A stretch of 64,000 bases of DNA from positions 444,001-508,000 of the forward strand of contig NZ_CP146077.1 in assembly GCF_037023725.1 (NCBI RefSeq). Reading direction: 5' to 3'. A program made the position numbers and the translations under genes. Positions 9,081-18,003 of the stretch are shown here, one piece after another (positions within the stretch are counted from its first letter, which is position 1; every line of letters starts with the position of its first letter). Below the pieces are notes generated by a model. It was not told the origin of the DNA. It saw only the letters and a program-made list of their open reading frames with translations, and made no database searches. This DNA is from Pseudomonas bubulae. GTDB taxonomy: Bacteria; Pseudomonadota; Gammaproteobacteria; Pseudomonadales; Pseudomonadaceae.

Positions 9081-9098
9081 CATTACAAGTTTGTAATA
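9081..9098. promoter_or_regulatory. HprR/CusR-like palindromic operator
   Basis: CATTACAA-GT-TTGTAATA, with seven-base arms ATTACAA and TTGTAAT in perfect inverted repeat. As I recall, the E. coli HprR box is CATTACAAAATTGTAATG, which matches here in all but the spacer and the last base. It lies 65 bases before the HbpS-like gene and 53 before the response regulator gene, so one site could serve both divergent transcripts. Confidence 0.75.
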
Positions 9099-9151
9099 GG
9101 CAACACCGACGAAGGCGCCTAGCCTGTGCAGACGATTGATCGAGGTGTGCG

Positions 9152-9826
9152 ATGCGTTTGCTAGTGGTTGAAGATGAAGCCAAGACCGCCGATTTCCTGG
9201 CCAAGGGCCTCAAGGAGTCCGGCTTTGCCGTGGATGTGGCACTCAACGGCCTGGACGGGCGCTATTTTGTCGAACAGCAGGAATACGACCTGATCATCCT
9301 TGATGTGATGCTGCCGGGGCTCAATGGCTGGCAACTGCTGCAACTGATTCGCCAGCGCGGCGCCACACCGGTGCTGTTCTTGACCGCCAGGGATGCTATC
9401 GAAGACCGCGTGCGCGGTCTGGAGCTAGGCGCCGACGATTACCTGCTCAAACCTTTCGCCTTTGCCGAGTTGCTCGCCCGGGTACGCACGCTGCTGCGTC
9501 GCGGCCCGCTACGCGAGGCCGAGTCGTATGCCATCGCCGATCTTGAAATCGACGTGCTGCGCCGCCGGGTCAGCCGGGGTGGCCAGCGCATCAGCCTGAC
9601 CAACAAGGAATTCGCCCTGCTGCAACTGCTGGCCAGCCGCCAGGGCGAGGTGCTGTCCCGCACCCTGATCGCCTCCCAAGTGTGGAACCTCAATTTCGAC
9701 AGCGACACCAATATGGTCGAAGTCGCCGTGCGTCGCCTGCGGGCCAAGGTCGACGATCCCTACATGCCCAAGTTGATCCACACCGTGCGCGGCGTTGGTT
9801 ATCAACTGGAAGCACCCGATGAGTAA
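9152..9826 (+). CDS. OmpR/PhoB-family response regulator (HprR/CusR-like)
   Basis: 224 residues. Receiver domain at about 1-115 with the acidic pair E7-D8, phospho-acceptor D51 (LIILDVML), TARD and the [12 protein letters not shown] end; winged helix at about 125-220 with [20 protein letters not shown] and the [20 protein letters not shown] recognition block. The recognition helix block is near identical, as remembered, to E. coli HprR (YedW) and CusR. The gene overlaps the kinase by eight bases. A palindrome fitting the HprR box lies just upstream, so it probably regulates itself and the divergent HbpS-like/hiuH pair. Copper response (CusR/CopR) is the main alternative. Confidence 0.88.
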   Translation: MRLLVVEDEAKTADFLAKGLKESGFAVDVALNGLDGRYFVEQQEYDLIILDVMLPGLNGWQLLQLIRQRGATPVLFLTARDAIEDRVRGLELGADDYLLKPFAFAELLARVRTLLRRGPLREAESYAIADLEIDVLRRRVSRGGQRISLTNKEFALLQLLASRQGEVLSRTLIASQVWNLNFDSDTNMVEVAVRRLRAKVDDPYMPKLIHTVRGVGYQLEAPDE

Positions 9827-11183
9827 ATCCATCGCCTGGCGTCTGGCGCTGGCGATCGCCATGACCTGCGCGTTGGTACTGAGTGTGATCGGGGTGTTTC
9901 TGTATCGATCGCTGGCCGCCGAACTGGCGTTTCGTGATGACCAGGCGCTGCTCGGGCGCCTTGAACAAGTGCGCGCCCTGCTGCATGACAGCGATAGCCT
10001 CGAAGCCCTGCAAGAACGCCCGCGCCTCTACCAGAACATGCTGGGCAACCTGGACAGTGTGCTACTGGTCAAGCGGGCAGATGGCAGCCCGCTTATCGCC
10101 ATTAACCCGCACCGGCAGGACTTGCCTGATATACCGCCCATTGCTCAGGACCGGGCGCCACAGCGTGCCGATATCCAGACACTGGACCAGACAGTGCTGC
10201 TCGCCGGCATGGCCCGAGGCCCGGCCGATGAAATCCTCAGGGTGACCGTAGGCAAACGCCTGGATGAGCGTGAGCAAATGCTCGCTAGCTACCGGATGCG
10301 TTTATATGGCGCCGTGGGCCTGGGCGCGCTGCTGGCTTTCGGCCTTGGCCTGCTGCTGTTGCGCCGCGGCCTTGAGCCTTTGCGTGAGCTGGCCCACGCC
10401 ATGGCTGGCATCGATCCGCGCAGCCTTGACCAGCGCATGGCCACACATGACGTGCCTGCCGAACTCAAGGAGCCGGTGCAGGCTCTCAACGCCATGCTGA
10501 CACGCCTGGAAGACAGCTTTGCGCGGCTGTCACAGTTCTCCGCCGACCTGGCCCATGAAATCCGCACGCCGTTGCACAACCTGCTGGGCAGCAACAGCCT
10601 GGCACTGAACCAGTCACGCAGCCCGACTGAGTACCAGGAAGTACTTGCGTCGAATATCGAAGAGTACGAGCGGCTCAACCGTATGGCCGAAAACCTGATG
10701 TTTCTCGCCCGCGCAGAACACGGCCAGCGCCCGTTGCAGTTGCAAGTGCTGGACCTTGGTGAGGTGGGCGACGAGCTGTGCGATTACTTCGAAGCACTGG
10801 CTGAGGACCGGCAGCTGCAGTTGGACAATCAGCTCAGCGGCTCGCTGATGGCCGATCAACAGCTGCTGCAGCGGGCACTGGGCAATTTACTGGCCAATGC
10901 CGTGCGCCATGCTCAACCGGGCTCTACCGTACGCTTGCAGCGCCATGACGATGCCGGGTTTTGCTGGATCGGTGTGCACAACCCTGGCCCGCCGATTGAG
11001 GCGCAGCATCTGGGCAAGTTGTTTGACCGTTTTTACCGGGTCGATCCTTCACGGGCCCAACCGGGGGACTCGGGCGGGCTCGGGTTGGCGATTGTGCATT
11101 CGATCATGCAATTGCATGGCGGCCAGGTGCGGGTGGTCAGTGATACCAGCGGCACGCTGTTTGAACTGGGGTTTGCTCAATAA
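9819..11183 (+). CDS. Sensor histidine kinase (HprS/CusS-like)
   Basis: About 454 residues. Membrane segments at about 7-28 and 160-182 enclose a 130-residue periplasmic sensor; then HAMP ([15 protein letters not shown]), HisKA with the H box [12 protein letters not shown] near residue 244, N box [11 protein letters not shown], and G boxes VHNPGPPI and GGLGLAIV. The heavy-metal-sensor class architecture agrees with CusS/HprS. The only cysteine near the sensor is in the first membrane segment; the periplasmic part and second segment have none, so the cysteine switch described for E. coli HprS seems absent. The ATG at 9819 overlaps the regulator gene and is preferred to the upstream in-frame start at 9795. 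Confidence 0.87.
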   Translation: MSKSIAWRLALAIAMTCALVLSVIGVFLYRSLAAELAFRDDQALLGRLEQVRALLHDSDSLEALQERPRLYQNMLGNLDSVLLVKRADGSPLIAINPHRQDLPDIPPIAQDRAPQRADIQTLDQTVLLAGMARGPADEILRVTVGKRLDEREQMLASYRMRLYGAVGLGALLAFGLGLLLLRRGLEPLRELAHAMAGIDPRSLDQRMATHDVPAELKEPVQALNAMLTRLEDSFARLSQFSADLAHEIRTPLHNLLGSNSLALNQSRSPTEYQEVLASNIEEYERLNRMAENLMFLARAEHGQRPLQLQVLDLGEVGDELCDYFEALAEDRQLQLDNQLSGSLMADQQLLQRALGNLLANAVRHAQPGSTVRLQRHDDAGFCWIGVHNPGPPIEAQHLGKLFDRFYRVDPSRAQPGDSGGLGLAIVHSIMQLHGGQVRVVSDTSGTLFELGFAQ

Positions 11184-11328
11184 CCTTTTTAGTTTTCCTG
11201 TGGGCGCGGCGGTGCGACGAAGTGTCGGCGCTGACCAATTCGGCGAAAAATCGGGTCACGACGGAGCACTTGCCCCCCTCCTTCACCGAGCGCCGGTCAG
11301 AAACGTGAAAATAGTCTGTTATCAGGGG

Positions 11329-11356
11329 TTTACAAGCCCAAACATCCGGGTATACT
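11329..11356 (+). promoter_or_regulatory. Sigma70 promoter of tRNA-Thr
   Basis: -35 TTTACA at 11329 and -10 TATACT at 11351 with a 16-base spacer. Transcription would start around 11362, just before the tRNA. Confidence 0.7.
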
Positions 11357-11369
11357 CGTCGCCCATAAC

Positions 11370-11445
<76 letters not shown>

Positions 11446-11461
11446 TACGCAACACCAGAAG

Positions 11462-11490
11462 AGGCTCACCGAAAGGTGGGCCTTTTTTGT
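11462..11490 (+). terminator. Terminator after tRNA-Thr
   Basis: Stem GGCTCACC with GGTGGGCC (one G-U) around a GAAA loop, followed by a run of six T. Confidence 0.9.
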
Positions 11491-11544
11491 TTTCAGGGTT
11501 TGGAGAAGACTCAAGAGCACCACATGGTGATGGTCTTGAGCCGA

Positions 11545-11955
11545 TTAAAAATTCTGAACGCTCAGCTCGCGCAGTGCAGCTGTTGCTAGAAACCCCGAAC
11601 GGGATGCATAGCGGTGGTCCCTGCTCACTCGTTCATCAATGCGCTGCAACAGGTTTTCTGGCAAAGAAGCGTTGAACCGAACCGACTTGCCAAGGTAAGG
11701 CGTCAAATCGAAGTCAACGATTGCCCATATTCCACCGACAAAATCCGGGTTCTCCAGGTGGGCATCCACGTCCTTGCCCTGCGGCAGCTCGCCGCCGTCC
11801 GCAACAATGCCTTCCAGATGCAAAGCCAATGCTTCCTGCACGTTATCCAGCGCTTGCGAAAAAGTGCTCCCGGCAGAAAAACAGCCTGGCACATCAGGCA
11901 CCGTTACGCTGAATTCGGAATCTGCGTCTTTATGTATGACCACTGGAAATTTCAT
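11545..11955 (-). CDS. hicB: HicB-family antitoxin
   Basis: 136 residues. The N-terminal partial RNase H-like HicB fold is visible as FPVVIHKDADSEFSVTVPDVPGCFSAG followed by the helix ALDNVQEALALHLEG. The C-terminal part (about residues 90-136, VRFNASLPENLLQRIDE, SRSGFLATAALREL) looks like a ribbon-helix-helix DNA-binding domain. It neutralises HicA and should repress the operon. It overlaps hicA by four bases (ATGA), with toxin first as usual for hicAB. Confidence 0.92.
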   Translation of the reverse strand: MKFPVVIHKDADSEFSVTVPDVPGCFSAGSTFSQALDNVQEALALHLEGIVADGGELPQGKDVDAHLENPDFVGGIWAIVDFDLTPYLGKSVRFNASLPENLLQRIDERVSRDHRYASRSGFLATAALRELSVQNF

Positions 11956-12164
11956 GACCGTAACTCTCCCTTGAGACCTGCGGATTTGAGAATGTTGTGC
12001 AGCGTCCCTATGGCAATTTCTGACTTGGGATGTGGAACCGTTACCCGACCCGCTTTGGCTGGATGCTTGAACTGATGGTGACTTCCCTTGATTGCGATCT
12101 CAAACCATCCATCTGCCACCAATAATTCAATAAGCTCACGACTTCGCACTTGATCACCACGCAT
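11952..12164 (-). CDS. hicA: HicA-family mRNA interferase toxin
   Basis: A compact dsRNA-binding-like toxin that cleaves mRNA when free of HicB. The core SRELIELLVADGWF, KGSHHQFKHP with the catalytic histidine, and the GRVTVPHPKSEIAIGT and ILKSAGLK end are typical. The start is uncertain: ATG at 12164 gives 70 residues and lies directly against the operator palindrome, while GTG at 12149 has GGTGAT just upstream and gives 65, nearer the usual length. A longer open frame to 12338 runs through the promoter and is not credible. Base composition around the operon is more AT-rich than the neighbours. Confidence 0.9.
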   Translation of the reverse strand: MRGDQVRSRELIELLVADGWFEIAIKGSHHQFKHPAKAGRVTVPHPKSEIAIGTLHNILKSAGLKGELRS

Positions 12165-12165
12165 T

Positions 12166-12225
12166 GTGTGTACGCTACACACCATTGAAAAATGGTGCAA
12201 TCGTAAAATACACACACTACACACC
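12166..12225 (-). promoter_or_regulatory. hicAB promoter and candidate HicB operator
   Basis: A perfect 17-base palindrome, GTGTGTA-CGC-TACACAC, at 12166-12182, covers the predicted -10 (TAGCGT on the minus strand at 12172-12177) with -35 TTGCAC at 12195-12200 and a 17-base spacer. Two further TACACAC half-sites lie at 12209 and 12218. The nonamer CTACACACC occurs at 12175 and 12217, 42 bases apart, four helical turns. Confidence 0.65.
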
Positions 12226-12332
12226 AAAAAACGCGATCGGCTTAGAGTTGTGTTACACCCTGTGCACCCGAACGACTCTATCTCCAGCAGTATTATCGCT
12301 GTCCGCCCCCCCCCCTCCAATGAACCTCCCCC

Positions 12333-12374
12333 TTGCATAAATACTGTCCCATCACAATAATGCGATCGATTACC
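12333..12374 (+). promoter_or_regulatory. Sigma70 promoter with overlapping Fur-like site for the ECF sigma gene
   Basis: -35 TTGCAT at 12333, a 17-base spacer, and -10 AATAAT at 12356. The 19-mer aataatgcgatcgattacc at 12356-12374 matches the Fur consensus GATAATGATWATCATTATC at about 12 of 19 positions and covers the -10, the expected place for iron-dependent repression. Confidence 0.6.
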
Positions 12375-12397
12375 AATTACATTTTGGTTGCATCATT

Positions 12398-12898
12398 ATG
12401 TCGGCGCTCGACCCTTCAGCTCTTCATCGGTTGTACAGCGATCACAACAGTTGGCTAAAGGGCTGGTTGCGCGTGCGCCTGGGCAATACGGCGGATGCCT
12501 GCGACCTGGCCCAGGACACGTTCCTGCGGGTCATGACTGCACGCCATGACACACCCATTCGGGAGCCCCGTGGTTATCTGAGCGCCATTGCCCGCTCGCT
12601 GTTGATCGACAAAGTGCGCCGCCGCGCCATCGAGCAAGCCTATCTGCAGGCGCTGGCACTCAAGCCCGAGCCTGTGGATATTTCGCCAGAAATACGCCTG
12701 TCGATTATCGAAACGCTGATTTCGATCGACAGCCTGCTCGATGAGCTGGGCCCCAGAACGCGGGAAATTTTCCTCGCCGTGCAGCTCGAAGGCTTGAGTT
12801 ATGTTGCCGTCGCCGAGCGTTTCGAGGTGTCGGTTACCACGGTGAAAAATCATTTGATTCGCGCCATGACCCGCTGCCTGTTGCTGGTCGACAATTGA
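12398..12898 (+). CDS. ECF sigma factor, FecI/iron-starvation type
   Basis: 166 residues. Sigma region 2 spans about 10-75 with the DACDLAQDTFLRVM core and EPRGYLSAIARSLLIDKVRRR; region 4 spans about 105-160 with LDELGPRTREIFLAVQLEGLSYVAVAERFEVSVTTVKNHL. These match the FecI group, which directs transcription of a TonB-dependent receptor gene when the receptor binds its ferric siderophore. The next gene is fecR-like and the one after encodes a receptor with a signalling domain. It overlaps the fecR gene by one base, and a Fur-like site covers its promoter. Confidence 0.95.
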   Translation: MSALDPSALHRLYSDHNSWLKGWLRVRLGNTADACDLAQDTFLRVMTARHDTPIREPRGYLSAIARSLLIDKVRRRAIEQAYLQALALKPEPVDISPEIRLSIIETLISIDSLLDELGPRTREIFLAVQLEGLSYVAVAERFEVSVTTVKNHLIRAMTRCLLLVDN

Positions 12899-13845
12899 TG
12901 TCCCCTGCCCCGGATCTCAAGGCGCTGGAGGCTGCTGCCACCTGGTATGTACAACTTAATGACGGCACCACCGACGAGGCTCGCACCCGGGACTGGCAGG
13001 CCTGGTTGAGAGCCTGCCCACAACATGAAGCGGCCTGGGCACGGCTTGAGAGGTTCCAGCGCCAATGGGCATTGATGCCCCAGGAGGCCGCTCTCTCCAG
13101 CCTCGACGCCGCGAAAACCCAACGCCGTGATGTGCTGAAAATCCTTGGCATGCTGCTGGCCGTTGGCAGCGGTACCTGGCTGGCGGCCGAGCAGGTGCCC
13201 TATCGCTCGATGCTTGCGGGGCAGCGTACCGGCGTCGGTGAGCGGCGTTCGCTGCGCCTTGAGGATGGCTCACAACTGGAGCTCAACGCCAACACGGCGC
13301 TGGATATCCACTTCGACGCCAAACAGCGTGTGATTCGTCTGCACCAGGGTGAAATCTTGATTCAGACCGCCAAGGATCCTGAGCAGCGTCCCTTTATCGT
13401 GCAGACCGAGGACGGCAGCGTGCGCGCCCTTGGCACCCGTTTCAGCGTGCGCCAATTGCCCGAGCACACACGAGTCGGGGTGCTGCAATCCGCCGTGGAA
13501 ATTCGCCCGCTTGAGCTGATCCATCAGCCCCTGCGTCTGGAGACCGGACAACAAGTCACTTTCGATAGCAATGCAATCGGCAGGGTTCAGCCTTTGCCTG
13601 CGGCCTCAACCGCCTGGGTACAGGGCATGTTGAGCGTGGACGACTGGCGCCTGGGCGATTTTATCGAGGAGTTGGGCCGTTATCGTCCGGGCGTGCTGCG
13701 TTGTGCAACAGCCGTTCAGCATTTACGCATCTCGGGGGCCTTTCGTATCGATGACACCGATACGGTGCTGGAGAATCTGGGTAAAACCCTGCCAGTCAAC
13801 GTTCGCTTCTTCACCCGCTACTGGGCCAGCATCGAACCGGCATAA
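12898..13845 (+). CDS. FecR-family anti-sigma/sigma regulator
   Basis: 315 residues. The cytoplasmic N-terminal domain (ALEAAATWYVQL, WQAWLRACPQHEAAWARLE) is the DUF4880 sigma-binding part; one membrane segment lies at about 80-97 (ILGMLLAVGSGTWLAA); the periplasmic FecR domain includes VGERRSLRLEDGSQLELNANTALDI and RALGTRFSVRQ. The tail (VLENLGKTLPVNVRFF) resembles the STN-contact region. It passes the signal from the receptor at 13958 to the sigma factor. Start and sigma stop overlap as TGATG. Confidence 0.93.
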   Translation: MSPAPDLKALEAAATWYVQLNDGTTDEARTRDWQAWLRACPQHEAAWARLERFQRQWALMPQEAALSSLDAAKTQRRDVLKILGMLLAVGSGTWLAAEQVPYRSMLAGQRTGVGERRSLRLEDGSQLELNANTALDIHFDAKQRVIRLHQGEILIQTAKDPEQRPFIVQTEDGSVRALGTRFSVRQLPEHTRVGVLQSAVEIRPLELIHQPLRLETGQQVTFDSNAIGRVQPLPAASTAWVQGMLSVDDWRLGDFIEELGRYRPGVLRCATAVQHLRISGAFRIDDTDTVLENLGKTLPVNVRFFTRYWASIEPA

Positions 13846-13880
13846 GCTCAGGTGCAAATGGTTTGAACTTTAACCTTGCT

Positions 13881-13896
13881 GATTTAGATTCTCATC
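13881..13896. promoter_or_regulatory. Possible Fur-like site upstream of the signalling receptor gene
   Basis: The sequence gatttagattctcatc, read on the other strand, aligns with the Fur half-consensus AATGATAATCATTATC in about 11 of 16 positions. The 112-base gap between fecR and the receptor should also hold the ECF-dependent promoter, which I could not place with confidence. Confidence 0.3.
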
Positions 13897-13957
13897 CGTC
13901 AATGACATAAGCCGCGACTACAGCGCGTTTGTGCCATGACCACGCAAGGATCATCGA

Positions 13958-16396
13958 ATGCCCCCGCTCCCCCTCAATACCACCACCAAAATAGCCCGCG
14001 CTGTGCGCCTGGCGGTATTTGGCGCGTCCCTCGCCAGCCTGTCCGGTCTGGCGCTGCTACCGGCCCAGGCCGCAGCGCAAAGCCAGGCGCAGTACCAGAT
14101 TGCCCCTGGCCCTCTGGGCAGCGCCCTGACCCGGTTTGGTGTGCAGGCTGGGGTTACGATTTCGTTTGATACCGAACAGGCCCGTCACCTCAAGACCGGC
14201 GGGCTTGAAGGTTCATACAGCGTCGAGGAAGGCCTGGAGCGCTTGCTTGCCAATAGCGGGTTGCAAGCCGAGCGCCAGAGCAACGGGGGTTATGTACTGG
14301 TCGCTAGCAACAGTGAAGCCGCGCTGGAGCTGGGGGCCACTCAAGTTGTCACCAACCAGTTGGGTACCGTTACCGAAGGCACCGGTTCCTACACGCCGGG
14401 CGCTATCGCCACGGCCACTCGCCTGGTGCTCACACCGCGGGAAACGCCGCAATCGATCAGCGTAATCACCCGCCAGCATATGGATGATTTCGCCCTCGAC
14501 AATGTTGACGATGTGATGCGCCATACCCCGGGCATTACCGTCTCGGCCTACGACACGGACCGCACCAACTACTACTCGCGTGGTTTTTCGATCAACAACT
14601 TCCAGTACGACGGCATCCCCTCCGCCGTACGCAACGTTGCCTATTCAGCGGGTAATACCCTGAGCGACATGGCTATTTATGACCGTATCGAGGTACTCAA
14701 GGGCGCTTCAGGTTTGCTCAGCGGGGCAGGGTCCCTGGGCGGCACCATCAATCTGGTGCGTAAAAAACCCACCCATGATTTTCACGGCCATATCACCGCA
14801 GGCGCAGGCTCGTGGGACAACTACCGGACTGAAGTAGACCTCAGCGGCCCATTGACCGAAACCGGTAATGTGCGCGGTCGTGCGGTAGCGGCCTATCAGG
14901 ACCGGCAATCGTATATCGACCGCTACTCCAACCAGAGTTCGGTGTTCTACGGCATCCTCGAAGTCGACCTGACGCCAGACACCTTGCTGACCGTGGGCGC
15001 CGATTATCAGGACAACAAACCCCAGGGCTCCACCTGGTCGGGGAGCTTCCCGCTGTACAACTACGCGGGCGAGATCAACAGCGCCAAACGCTCATTCAGC
15101 AACGCCACCGACTGGAGCAGCTGGCAGCAATACACCCGCACGGTGTTCGCGACCCTGGAACAGGACCTGGGCAGTGGTTGGGTGGGCAAGCTGCAACTGG
15201 ACCACAAGATCAATGGCTACGATGCCCAGCTGGGGGCGATTCAGTTCAACCAGCCTGCGGCTGATGGCACCGCCAATATCAATGCTCAACGTTACAAGGG
15301 CGAAACCACCAGCGACGCGGCCGACCTCTATGTCAGCGGCCCCTACGAGTTTCTCGGCCGTGAACACGATTTGGTGTTGGGCGGCTCCATCAGTACCGCC
15401 AACTGGAAAGGCAAAGGCTATTGGGACGTGACCTTCTCCACCCCCAATCTGGTGGATTACTTCAACTGGGACGGCCATCTGGCCAAACCTGACTGGGGCA
15501 ACGCATCTCAAATCAGCGATGACACCGTGCGCCAGACCGGCATGTATGCAACCACGCGCCTGAATGTCACAGATGAGCTGAAAGTGTTTCTGGGCGGGCG
15601 GGTGGTCGACTACACCCTTACGGGTACCACCAATACCTATCGCGAAACAGGACGCTTGATTCCCTATGCGGGCATTACTTATGACCTGACCGATTACCTG
15701 ACGGCCTATGCCAGCTACACCGATGTATTCATGCCCCAGGAGTTCTACAACCTGGATCGCAACAGCAAAATGCTTGACCCAGACGAGGGTGAAAACTACG
15801 AGATCGGCCTCAAGAGCGAGTTCTTCGATGGCCGTCTGAACGCCAGCCTGGCGTACTTTGAGGTCAAGGAAAGCAACCGTCCCATCCCCGACGATGCCTG
15901 GAACAACCTGCAACCCACCCCGCCCAACTATGCCTTCAAGGGCACTGCGGCTAAAACCAAGGGCTACGAGCTGGAGATATCCGGCGAGCTGAGCCCGGGC
16001 TGGAGCCTGCAGGCCGGTTACACGCACAAGGTGGTACGCGATGACAACGGTAAAAAGATCTCGACCTTCGAACCCGAAGACCAACTGAGCTTCTACACCA
16101 TCTACAAACTGAAGGGCGACCTCAACAAAGTCTCCGTGGGCGGTGGCGCACGCTGGCAGAGCACGGCCTGGCAAGAGATGTTCAACGGTCCCAAGGACAG
16201 GTACGAAGGCTTCTCGCAAAAGCCCTACTGGGTGGTGGACCTGATGACCCGTTATCAATTCACGGAAAACCTGTCGACCACGCTTAACGTCAACAACGTG
16301 TTCGACAAGTATTACTACACCAATATCGGGTTCTATAACTCGGCGATTTATGGCGAGCCGCGCAACTTTATGCTGACCACTCGCTGGGATTTCTGA
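13958..16396 (+). CDS. TonB-dependent ferric siderophore receptor with STN signalling domain
   Basis: 812 residues, outer membrane. A signal peptide is followed by an STN domain at about 45-115 (IAPGPLGSALTRFGVQAGVTISFD, EGSYSVEEGLERLLANSGL), a plug at about 140-265 (TPRETPQSISVITRQHMDD, DRIEVLKGASGLLSGAGSLGGTINLVRKKP) and a 22-strand barrel ending in W-D-F. The STN domain plus the sigma/FecR pair upstream identify a cell-surface signalling receptor of the FpvA/FhuE/FoxA class. A xenosiderophore ligand, such as a hydroxamate, is plausible but not readable from sequence. Confidence 0.94.
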   Translation: MPPLPLNTTTKIARAVRLAVFGASLASLSGLALLPAQAAAQSQAQYQIAPGPLGSALTRFGVQAGVTISFDTEQARHLKTGGLEGSYSVEEGLERLLANSGLQAERQSNGGYVLVASNSEAALELGATQVVTNQLGTVTEGTGSYTPGAIATATRLVLTPRETPQSISVITRQHMDDFALDNVDDVMRHTPGITVSAYDTDRTNYYSRGFSINNFQYDGIPSAVRNVAYSAGNTLSDMAIYDRIEVLKGASGLLSGAGSLGGTINLVRKKPTHDFHGHITAGAGSWDNYRTEVDLSGPLTETGNVRGRAVAAYQDRQSYIDRYSNQSSVFYGILEVDLTPDTLLTVGADYQDNKPQGSTWSGSFPLYNYAGEINSAKRSFSNATDWSSWQQYTRTVFATLEQDLGSGWVGKLQLDHKINGYDAQLGAIQFNQPAADGTANINAQRYKGETTSDAADLYVSGPYEFLGREHDLVLGGSISTANWKGKGYWDVTFSTPNLVDYFNWDGHLAKPDWGNASQISDDTVRQTGMYATTRLNVTDELKVFLGGRVVDYTLTGTTNTYRETGRLIPYAGITYDLTDYLTAYASYTDVFMPQEFYNLDRNSKMLDPDEGENYEIGLKSEFFDGRLNASLAYFEVKESNRPIPDDAWNNLQPTPPNYAFKGTAAKTKGYELEISGELSPGWSLQAGYTHKVVRDDNGKKISTFEPEDQLSFYTIYKLKGDLNKVSVGGGARWQSTAWQEMFNGPKDRYEGFSQKPYWVVDLMTRYQFTENLSTTLNVNNVFDKYYYTNIGFYNSAIYGEPRNFMLTTRWDF

Positions 16397-16410
16397 AACG
16401 CATCTCCAAT

Positions 16411-16470
16411 TGTGGGAGCGAGCCCGCTCGCGAAACTCTTAAAGCCTTCGCGAGCAGGCTCGCTCCCACC
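16411..16470. repeat. REP doublet, short class
   Basis: Inverted copies of TGTGGGAGCGAGCCCGCTCGCGAA and its partner with only a 12-base loop, directly after the receptor gene and before the dsd operon. Confidence 0.9.
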
Positions 16471-16484
16471 TGTTTTACCCTCCA

Positions 16485-16507
16485 ACAGATGACCCCACAT
16501 CATCTGT
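16485..16507. promoter_or_regulatory. Inverted repeat upstream of dsdX
   Basis: A perfect eight-base inverted repeat, ACAGATGA-CCCCACA-TCATCTGT, sits 113 bases before dsdX. No U tract follows, so a regulator site, for example for DsdC, is more likely than a terminator for the receptor gene. Confidence 0.35.
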
Positions 16508-16620
16508 ACCGTGAAAAACCATCCTTTGTCAGCCTACGGAGATGTAACCTCTAATTGCCGGAAGCAAAGTGACGACGATCACTTATTTCAACAATAAAAG
16601 CGCTTCCCGGAGCACCTCCC

Positions 16621-17961
16621 ATGCACAGCGGTCCCACTCTTTTGCTGGTGTTGTTTTGCGCCATCGCGCTGATCATTTTCCTTATCGTCAAAGTCCGCGT
16701 TCATGCCTTTCTGGCCTTGACCGCTGCGAGCTTTGTGGTGGGAATCGGGTCAGGCATGCCGTTGGTAAAAATTGCTTCGTCGTATGAAGCCGGTGTCGGC
16801 GGAACCCTCGGGTTTCTGGCAACGATCATTGGCCTGGGCGGGATTCTGGGCAAGATGCTGGAGGAGTCCGGCGGTGCGGAGCGCATCGCTCAGACGCTGT
16901 TGAACACCCTGGGCAAGGACCGCGCTTCGTGGGCGATGATGCTCGTCGGATTTATCGCAGGCATCCCGGTGTTTTTCGAGGTGGGGTTCGTGCTTCTGAT
17001 TCCGCTGATTTATGTAGTGGCCAAAGAGACTCGCATCAACCTGCTGTACTTGGGCGTACCTCTGGCGGTGTCGCTGATGGCAGTGCATTGCATGTTGCCG
17101 CCACACCCTGCTGCGATGGCGATCACCGGGATGCTGGGCGCCGATGTCGGCAAAGTAATCATGTACGGTCTGATTGTCGCGCTGCCGACCGCCATGATTG
17201 CCGGGCCGCTGTGGGTCAAACTGGTGTGCAAGACCGAAGCACCAGCCACTCAGGAAGCTTTTTTGAACGAGCATTGCGATGACAGCAAAACCCGCGACCT
17301 GCCAGGCCTTGGCGTCACCCTGCTGACCATCGCCCTGCCGTTGCTGCTGATGGTCGGTAAAAGTTTCGCTGCCGGTCTGCCCCATGAATCCACCGCATTC
17401 AGTGTGATTTCGTTTATGGGCACCCCGCTGATCGCACTGTCGATTGCCGTGGTATTCGCTTATTGGGCACTGGGCTTGCGCCGCGGTTTGACCATGGCCG
17501 ACCTGCTGGCTTACACGCAAAAGAGTTTTCCGCCGCTGGCCAGTATCCTGCTGATCATCGGTGCCGGCGGGGCATTCAATGGCATTCTGATCGACAGTGG
17601 CGTGGGTAGCGCGCTGTCCGCCTCGTTGACCCAATTGAATATGAACCCCATCGTGCTGGCCTGGCTGGTGGCCGGTTTGATGCACTTCGCGGTCGGCTCG
17701 GCAACAGTGGCCATGATCAGCGCCGCAGGCATGGTATTGCCTATGCTGGGAGCTCACCCGACCGTGAGCAAGGAGATCATCTGCATCGCCATCGGTGCCG
17801 GAGCCATGGGCTGGACCCACGTCACGGATTCGGCCTTCTGGGTGGTCAAGGAGTACCTGGGTGTATCCCTGACCGACGCCCTGAAAACCTTTACCACCGC
17901 CACCGTACTGGCTTCATCGATCGCGCTGGGGCTGACCCTGCTGCTGTCGCGCTTTGTTTGA
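16621..17961 (+). CDS. dsdX: D-serine/gluconate-family permease (GntP family)
   Basis: 446 residues with 11 to 12 hydrophobic segments, an inner-membrane proton symporter. Family motifs include GGTLGFLATIIGLGGILGKM, FEVGFVLLIPL, AVHCMLPPHPAAMAI, LLIIGAGGAFNGIL and VGSATVAMISAAG. It resembles E. coli DsdX along its length as remembered, including MHS at the N-terminus. The D-serine ammonia-lyase gene starts 42 bases downstream and the DsdC-type regulator after that, which points to D-serine uptake over gluconate. A GGAG site precedes the ATG. Confidence 0.88.
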   Translation: MHSGPTLLLVLFCAIALIIFLIVKVRVHAFLALTAASFVVGIGSGMPLVKIASSYEAGVGGTLGFLATIIGLGGILGKMLEESGGAERIAQTLLNTLGKDRASWAMMLVGFIAGIPVFFEVGFVLLIPLIYVVAKETRINLLYLGVPLAVSLMAVHCMLPPHPAAMAITGMLGADVGKVIMYGLIVALPTAMIAGPLWVKLVCKTEAPATQEAFLNEHCDDSKTRDLPGLGVTLLTIALPLLLMVGKSFAAGLPHESTAFSVISFMGTPLIALSIAVVFAYWALGLRRGLTMADLLAYTQKSFPPLASILLIIGAGGAFNGILIDSGVGSALSASLTQLNMNPIVLAWLVAGLMHFAVGSATVAMISAAGMVLPMLGAHPTVSKEIICIAIGAGAMGWTHVTDSAFWVVKEYLGVSLTDALKTFTTATVLASSIALGLTLLLSRFV

Positions 17962-18003
17962 TTCAAACCGTATATTCAGACTTATCGTTTAAAGGACCCC
18001 GCC

